From the NCBI GenBank assembly GCA_033344775.1, contig JAWPMT010000004.1:1302001-1366000 (forward strand): DNA of 64,000 nt. Reading direction: 5' to 3'. Below are positions 60,079-64,000 of this stretch, piece by piece. The notes beneath the pieces are model-generated. The model was not told the origin of the DNA. It saw nothing but the letters and a program-made list of their open reading frames with translations, and did no database searches. Position 1 is the first letter of the stretch. Every line of letters starts with the position of its first letter. The position numbers and the translations under genes were made by a program. Origin of the DNA: Cytophagales bacterium. Its GTDB lineage: Bacteria; Bacteroidota; Bacteroidia; Cytophagales; Cyclobacteriaceae.

Positions 60079-61680
60079 ATGAAAACAATTAAATTTTTCC
60101 TGTTTGTACTCACTTGTTTCAGCGGGTTCGCTGTTCAAGCTCAGGATTCCTTGAAACTCATGGTCGAAACCATGGGGGCTGCTTCTGTTATCGATAAAGC
60201 ATTACCTCACTGGATGGCCTTCAATAGATACGGTTTTTTGCCTACGGGTGAAAGCAGTGCCTACTCCAGACTGGAAATCAAACGACCTTTTTCCATCGGT
60301 GAAAATTTTAAGGTCTCTACAGAGTTTGATGGGATCGCCAATACAAGCGATGTATTCATACACGAAGCATATGTCAATCTGCAATGGAAAAACTGGTCCT
60401 TGCAAATGGGCCTCAATGAAATCAACAACCAGTACTTCCCAGACGATCTGTCTACCGGGCATATGTTTGCCAGCAGGAATGCACGCACGATCCCCAAAGT
60501 GACTTTAGGTGTGCTGGAATATTCGGATGTTCCCTGGACAAAAGGCTATTTACAATACCGCGGTGCACTTTCACAAGGTATTCTCGAAAGTGATCGACCT
60601 GTCTCCAATGCACTTTACCATGAAAAGTATGCAAGTATCCGCACCCGAAAGCTTCCTATCAATTTTCACATCGGATTCATGCACAATGCGCTTTTTGGAG
60701 GAGAATTCAACGGTGAAAAGCAATCCACCAAATATTTGGAAGTTTTCCTGGGCCAACGTTCTTCCACATCTAATGTGAACGGGGATTCAATTAATGCTGC
60801 CGGAGCACACTTTGGCATTTTCGACTATGGGTTAAGCCTTGAAACAACAGAAGCAGACTTTGACTTCTATTATCATCAACCTTGGACAGATGGCTCGAGT
60901 ATAAAGGATTGGTCGGCGAGTAATAAAGATTACATGCTGGGAATTCGGGTTAGGCTAAAAAACCAGCAATGGCTTACGGAGATTCTTTATGAAAACATCA
61001 ATACAATCCATCAAAGTGGACCGGGACTGCCCGATCCCATCATCAACGATGTAGGCTACAATTTTGGAGAGTTACAAGCGATTGAGAATTACGATCAGTT
61101 CATCATCGACGAGTTAGGTCAAGATGCGCTAGACCGCAATCCACCGCAAGGAGATAACCTGACTTTTGATGAATTTCTCGATATTATAAGATTCGAAACC
61201 AACAACAACCTTGAGTATGGCGGCCGGGACTCCTACTACAATAATCGTGGATTTCCCAGAGGCAATACTTATCAGGGATTTACCATTGGCAATCCGCTGT
61301 TCCTGACCTCTGACCGACTATTCGAATTGAATGGTATTCGAGCATTCGATGCAGAGTTTATTGTGAATAATCGAATTCAGGCACAACACATCGGCTTCAA
61401 AGGAAAAATTGTGCCTCTGGACCTTGATTACAAAATGCTGATCACTTTCACTAGAAATGAAGGCACCTACGCAGGGTTTTATGGCGGTTTTATCGGTAGC
61501 TGGAACAGAGATCGAACTTATTTCTTTCGCAATGGCATCAATGCTCAATACCTCTACCTTGAGTTGAAAAAAGACATGGAAAAGCTTCCGTTGACCTGGA
61601 CAGGAGCGGTAGGATTTGACCAACGTGGTTTCGGAAACTTCCTGGCATTCATGGGTGGTCTTCAATACCGCATCCGATAA
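60079..61680 (+). CDS. Wzi-like capsule assembly / outer-membrane protein
   Basis: 533-aa exported protein. Start ATG 60079 (MKTIKFFLFVLTCFSGFAVQAQD) gives a signal peptide; the frame upstream overlaps the sigma gene and is a shadow. The body has repeated barrel strands (SAYSRLEIKRPF, YLQYRGALSQGIL, LPINFHIGFMHN, DLDYKMLITFTRNEGTY) as in Wzi, which attaches capsule to the cell surface. It is followed 2 bp later by a GT4 glycosyltransferase, fitting a surface polysaccharide role. The Wzi assignment rests on pattern and is moderately sure. Confidence 0.8.
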   Translation: MKTIKFFLFVLTCFSGFAVQAQDSLKLMVETMGAASVIDKALPHWMAFNRYGFLPTGESSAYSRLEIKRPFSIGENFKVSTEFDGIANTSDVFIHEAYVNLQWKNWSLQMGLNEINNQYFPDDLSTGHMFASRNARTIPKVTLGVLEYSDVPWTKGYLQYRGALSQGILESDRPVSNALYHEKYASIRTRKLPINFHIGFMHNALFGGEFNGEKQSTKYLEVFLGQRSSTSNVNGDSINAAGAHFGIFDYGLSLETTEADFDFYYHQPWTDGSSIKDWSASNKDYMLGIRVRLKNQQWLTEILYENINTIHQSGPGLPDPIINDVGYNFGELQAIENYDQFIIDELGQDALDRNPPQGDNLTFDEFLDIIRFETNNNLEYGGRDSYYNNRGFPRGNTYQGFTIGNPLFLTSDRLFELNGIRAFDAEFIVNNRIQAQHIGFKGKIVPLDLDYKMLITFTRNEGTYAGFYGGFIGSWNRDRTYFFRNGINAQYLYLELKKDMEKLPLTWTGAVGFDQRGFGNFLAFMGGLQYRIR

Positions 61681-61682
61681 CC

Positions 61683-62735
61683 ATGCGGGTATTGCATGTC
61701 AATAGTGAACTGTCCTGGCGTGGGGGTGAAAGGCAAGTAGAATTGCTAACCAACTACGGTGCTAAGGATGTAGACTCCATCATTGCATGCGATCAGAGGG
61801 GGCAATTAAACCGACACCTGGAGGGTACTCATGAAGTAGTAGACCTGTCCATTAAGAATGGATTTGATTTCAAAGCGGCACTTCGTTTGAAAAAACTGGC
61901 GCGACAAGCGGACCTGATCCATTGTCATACGCCAAAGGCTCAATCCATTGCCATACTGGCTAAACTACTAGGCTGTAATAGGCCGGTCATTTGTACCAAG
62001 CGAACTTCATTTCCGATTGGCAGTAACTTTTTTTCCAAATTCAAATACCGAAAAACCGATCAGGTGGTTTGTGTCTCTCAAGCTTCAGCCAATGTCTTAC
62101 AAAAACAACTTCCTGATATAAATATTAAGGTCATTCACAGTGCCATTGAAAAACCAGAACCTGTCGTACCCATTGAGCTAGACCAACTCATTCCTGAAAC
62201 GAGGGACAGAAAAGTCATTGGTTATGTAGCTGCGGTAACGGAGGAGAAGAACCCTGAGGTATTCTTAGAGACAGCCAGGGCAGTACTTGCCAAATACAAA
62301 AATTGTTGTTTTCTATGGATTGGTGATGGCGAGCTAAAAGAGACCGTACAAGCTCAAATTAATCTGTTAGGACTTTCAAGTAGGGTCTTTCTCCCAGGAT
62401 TTCAAGCCAACATACAATCCTGGATTACAGCGCTTGACGTACTCTTTTTCCCGTCGTTATCGGAAGGGTTTCCTACTACCCTATTGCAAGCCATGCAAGT
62501 AGGTGTTCCGGTAATCGCGAGTGATTTACCAAGCATTCGAGAGATCGTAACTGATGGGGAAACGGGATTACTGAGTGACGCAAAGAATGAAGAAGAGTTT
62601 ACCCACAAAATCATGGAAGTGGTATCAAATGATGATTTAAGGAATAAGCTGAAAGCTAATGCGCTTGATTCTGTAACTCATTTTTATGTAGAAGAAATGG
62701 TTCAGAAGTATGTGAAGTTGTATGGGAAACTGTAA
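61683..62735 (+). CDS. GT4 family glycosyltransferase
   Basis: 350-aa GT-B transferase. VLHVNSELSWRGGERQVELL is the N-terminal loop, VIGYVAAVTEEKNPEVFLETA the donor-domain start, and SLSEGFPTTLLQAMQVGVPVIASDLPSIREIV (in part) the nucleotide-sugar site. There the usual E-x7-E second Glu is Gln (codon CAA). Two bases after the Wzi-like gene, so cotranscribed. The sugar and acceptor are unknown. Confidence 0.9.
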   Translation: MRVLHVNSELSWRGGERQVELLTNYGAKDVDSIIACDQRGQLNRHLEGTHEVVDLSIKNGFDFKAALRLKKLARQADLIHCHTPKAQSIAILAKLLGCNRPVICTKRTSFPIGSNFFSKFKYRKTDQVVCVSQASANVLQKQLPDINIKVIHSAIEKPEPVVPIELDQLIPETRDRKVIGYVAAVTEEKNPEVFLETARAVLAKYKNCCFLWIGDGELKETVQAQINLLGLSSRVFLPGFQANIQSWITALDVLFFPSLSEGFPTTLLQAMQVGVPVIASDLPSIREIVTDGETGLLSDAKNEEEFTHKIMEVVSNDDLRNKLKANALDSVTHFYVEEMVQKYVKLYGKL

Positions 62736-62898
62736 CGGTCAACGAATTCCGAATGATAAGACTGGGAAGCGCGTGAAAGAGATACCCTAACCGCGTGTCC
62801 GTTATTTTGCTGACTCTTAAAGAAATATATGTCATCAAAAACGGTATGATGTGCTTATTTAACCCTTCTATCGCTAAACGAAAGAACACATTGAGGTT

Positions 62899-63741
62899 TC
62901 ACAACTTCCCTCTCAATCCTTTCCAGACCCTGCGGACTTTGTAGTAGGCTTCCCGGTAGGCGTACGCTGTTCTAAAAGGCAAGGAAGTCCTGCGATGCTC
63001 CGGAACCAATACATCATTGATTTTGTGCCCTTTGAGTTTGATCCATTTTCTGGTTCTGCGTCCATCCACCCAATCGATCAGCGCACCAATGTCCAAGCTA
63101 TTGCCTTCATAGCCCATTTCCCATAGTCGTTTGTTGAGGATCTTGCCGGCAGCACCGGCGGTAGGTAAGACCAGATCTACTTTATCCAGTTTACTCAATA
63201 CTGCAGGCACCCATTCATCAAACTTACCAAAAGCATTTCTTAAAGGTGTCTGCACATATTCATCAATGGGTCCGAAAAGTTGTTCCGCTACTTCTTTCTT
63301 CACCCCTCCGACAAAAAGCTTCTTTTTCGGCCGAATATGCGTTTCAAAAAATTCTATGAAAGCATCAGGTTGAAAAATGGCGTAATAGGGTAAGGTAAAG
63401 TGGTGCTCAAATTCCCAGACTTTATCGGGACTGAATTTGTCTGACAAAAAAGCAGCCATGTCGTCATTGTCCGGATACCAGGTAAACAGCCCTGCTTCCA
63501 TGCCCGGATCCAGATTGTAATTGACACACATGGCCTTGAGATAGCCAGGCTCCTCAATCAAAATTGAATCCGTTAATTCCTGTGTGAGTTTGGGATCGTA
63601 TTGATGATTGTAAATGCCTTCTCCTCTAAGCAGATACACATCTCCGTCCCCATATCGGGTATAAAAAGTCCGCTCTCCCGTTGCTAAAGCTGTATTGAGA
63701 CGATCAAAAGATTCAAAAGCAGATCGGGTGTGAATAGGCAT
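62899..63741 (-). CDS. GT-D fold (DUF1792-like) glycosyltransferase-like protein
   Basis: 280-aa soluble protein with the signature TRYGDGDVYLLRGEGI, like the RxGDGE loop of GT-D glycosyltransferases (DUF1792). The C-terminal half includes VDLVLPTAGAAGKILNKRLWEMGYEGNSLDIGALIDW (in part), also as in that family. ATG 63741 chosen; GTG 63759 would add six residues. A stand-alone gene between GT4 and ahcY, plausibly part of surface glycan synthesis. Confidence 0.78.
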   Translation of the reverse strand: MPIHTRSAFESFDRLNTALATGERTFYTRYGDGDVYLLRGEGIYNHQYDPKLTQELTDSILIEEPGYLKAMCVNYNLDPGMEAGLFTWYPDNDDMAAFLSDKFSPDKVWEFEHHFTLPYYAIFQPDAFIEFFETHIRPKKKLFVGGVKKEVAEQLFGPIDEYVQTPLRNAFGKFDEWVPAVLSKLDKVDLVLPTAGAAGKILNKRLWEMGYEGNSLDIGALIDWVDGRRTRKWIKLKGHKINDVLVPEHRRTSLPFRTAYAYREAYYKVRRVWKGLRGKL

Positions 63742-63803
63742 TACCCCAAAATTAGCCACTGATCAACGTGACAGAACGTGGAATTAATGAAAGAACTAAT
63801 AAA

Positions 63804-63829
63804 ACCCGGACGATAACATCAATCCGGGT
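63804..63829 (-). terminator. terminator after ahcY
   Basis: ACCCGGA (63804-63810) pairs with TCCGGGT (63823-63829); on the minus strand the hairpin is followed by TTTATTAG. Lies 17 bp beyond the ahcY stop. Confidence 0.72.
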
Positions 63830-63845
63830 CTTACAAAAAAATGAT

Positions 63846-64000
63846 TTAATATCTGTAATACTCAGGTTTGAAAGGACCTTTCACAGTCACTCCAATGTAA
63901 TCTGCCTGATCTTCAGAAAGTGTTTCTAATTCAACACCGATCTTATTCAAGTGCAATGCAGCTACTTTTTCATCCAGGTGCTTAGGCAGCATGTAAACTG
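63846..64000 (-). CDS. ahcY: adenosylhomocysteinase, 3' part
   Basis: The last 50 codons of S-adenosyl-L-homocysteine hydrolase, cut by the window edge. The minus strand reads [20 protein letters not shown], then [22 protein letters not shown] and TAA (63846-63848). The [12 protein letters not shown] and the terminal K-P-x-x-Y-R-Y are diagnostic: the Lys and Tyr reach into the NAD site of the neighbouring subunit. It recycles the methyl-cycle product SAH to adenosine and homocysteine. Confidence 0.93.
   Translation of the reverse strand, partial: VYMLPKHLDEKVAALHLNKIGVELETLSEDQADYIGVTVKGPFKPEYYRY

Noticed and set aside
62736-62898. Small RNA or gene in the convergent spacer
   Set aside because: No hairpin with a T-run, no tRNA fold and no frame of note.

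Overview
The window looks like chromosomal DNA of a marine or environmental member of the Bacteroidota, most likely Cytophagales. Four things support this. Housekeeping operons carry the phylum-specific promoter form TTG, 19-20 bp, TAnnTTTG. Shine-Dalgarno sequences are scarce. The rpoB-rpoC-DUF3467-rpsL and rpsL-rpsG-fusA-rpsJ gene order is typical of the phylum. Typical secreted proteins are present (an adhesin-like repeat protein with the phylum's C-terminal domain, a FISUMP-domain protein, many small beta-barrels). The lineage call is inference from family knowledge; there is no rRNA gene here.

Region 1 (1-24.4 kb) is mixed metabolism and envelope. On the left are a lipoprotein and a DUF6588-like protein, a low-molecular-weight phosphatase coupled to a fructosamine-kinase-like gene, aspartate kinase, fructose-1,6-bisphosphatase, a BtuF-like binding protein overlapping an M42 aminopeptidase, and a secreted triple-repeat fibre protein. 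Next come two tandem barrel paralogues, an orphan antitoxin-like small gene, an SDR protein translationally coupled to an acyl-CoA carboxylase beta subunit, a Ppx/GppA phosphatase, an Ldh-type dehydrogenase, an EF-hand protein, a barrel protein and a DivIC/FtsB-like protein. The enolase gene is coupled to carA. A glycosyltransferase block with a lipoprotein, a two-TM protein and a glycosyltransferase remnant lies between carA and rplQ.

Region 2 (24.4-55.0 kb) is one long minus-strand information-processing block. Read in the direction of transcription it is: tRNA-Tyr, tRNA-Gly, tRNA-Thr, tuf, terminator, promoter, tRNA-Trp, secE, nusG, rplK, rplA, rplJ, rplL, hairpin, rpoB, rpoC, DUF3467, promoter, rpsL, rpsG, fusA, rpsJ, terminator, promoter, the S10 and spc clusters (with a possible internal promoter before rpsH), secY, infA, rpmJ, rpsM, rpsK, rpsD, rpoA, rplQ, terminator. 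Many junctions overlap as TAATG, ATGA or TGATG, implying translational coupling. rpmJ (38 aa) and rpmD (59 aa) were read directly from the nucleotide sequence.

Region 3 (55.1-64 kb) holds a biotin carrier protein, pyrH-frr, a FISUMP-domain protein, nadD, gmk, an ECF sigma factor with a small zinc-finger anti-sigma-like protein, a divergent Wzi-like outer-membrane protein followed by a GT4 glycosyltransferase, a GT-D-like protein, and the 3' end of ahcY cut by the window edge.

No stretch over about 300 bp lacks a gene; the largest gap (7457-7698) shows only a weak promoter-like motif. I see no CRISPR array, insertion sequence, integrase, phage, toxin-antitoxin pair or recognisable defence system. 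The less ordinary items are the glycosyltransferase block with its gene remnant, the DUF3467 gene inside the transcription/translation block, an SDR lacking its catalytic Tyr/Lys, a possibly leaderless carA mRNA, and several RNA hairpins at operon joints.
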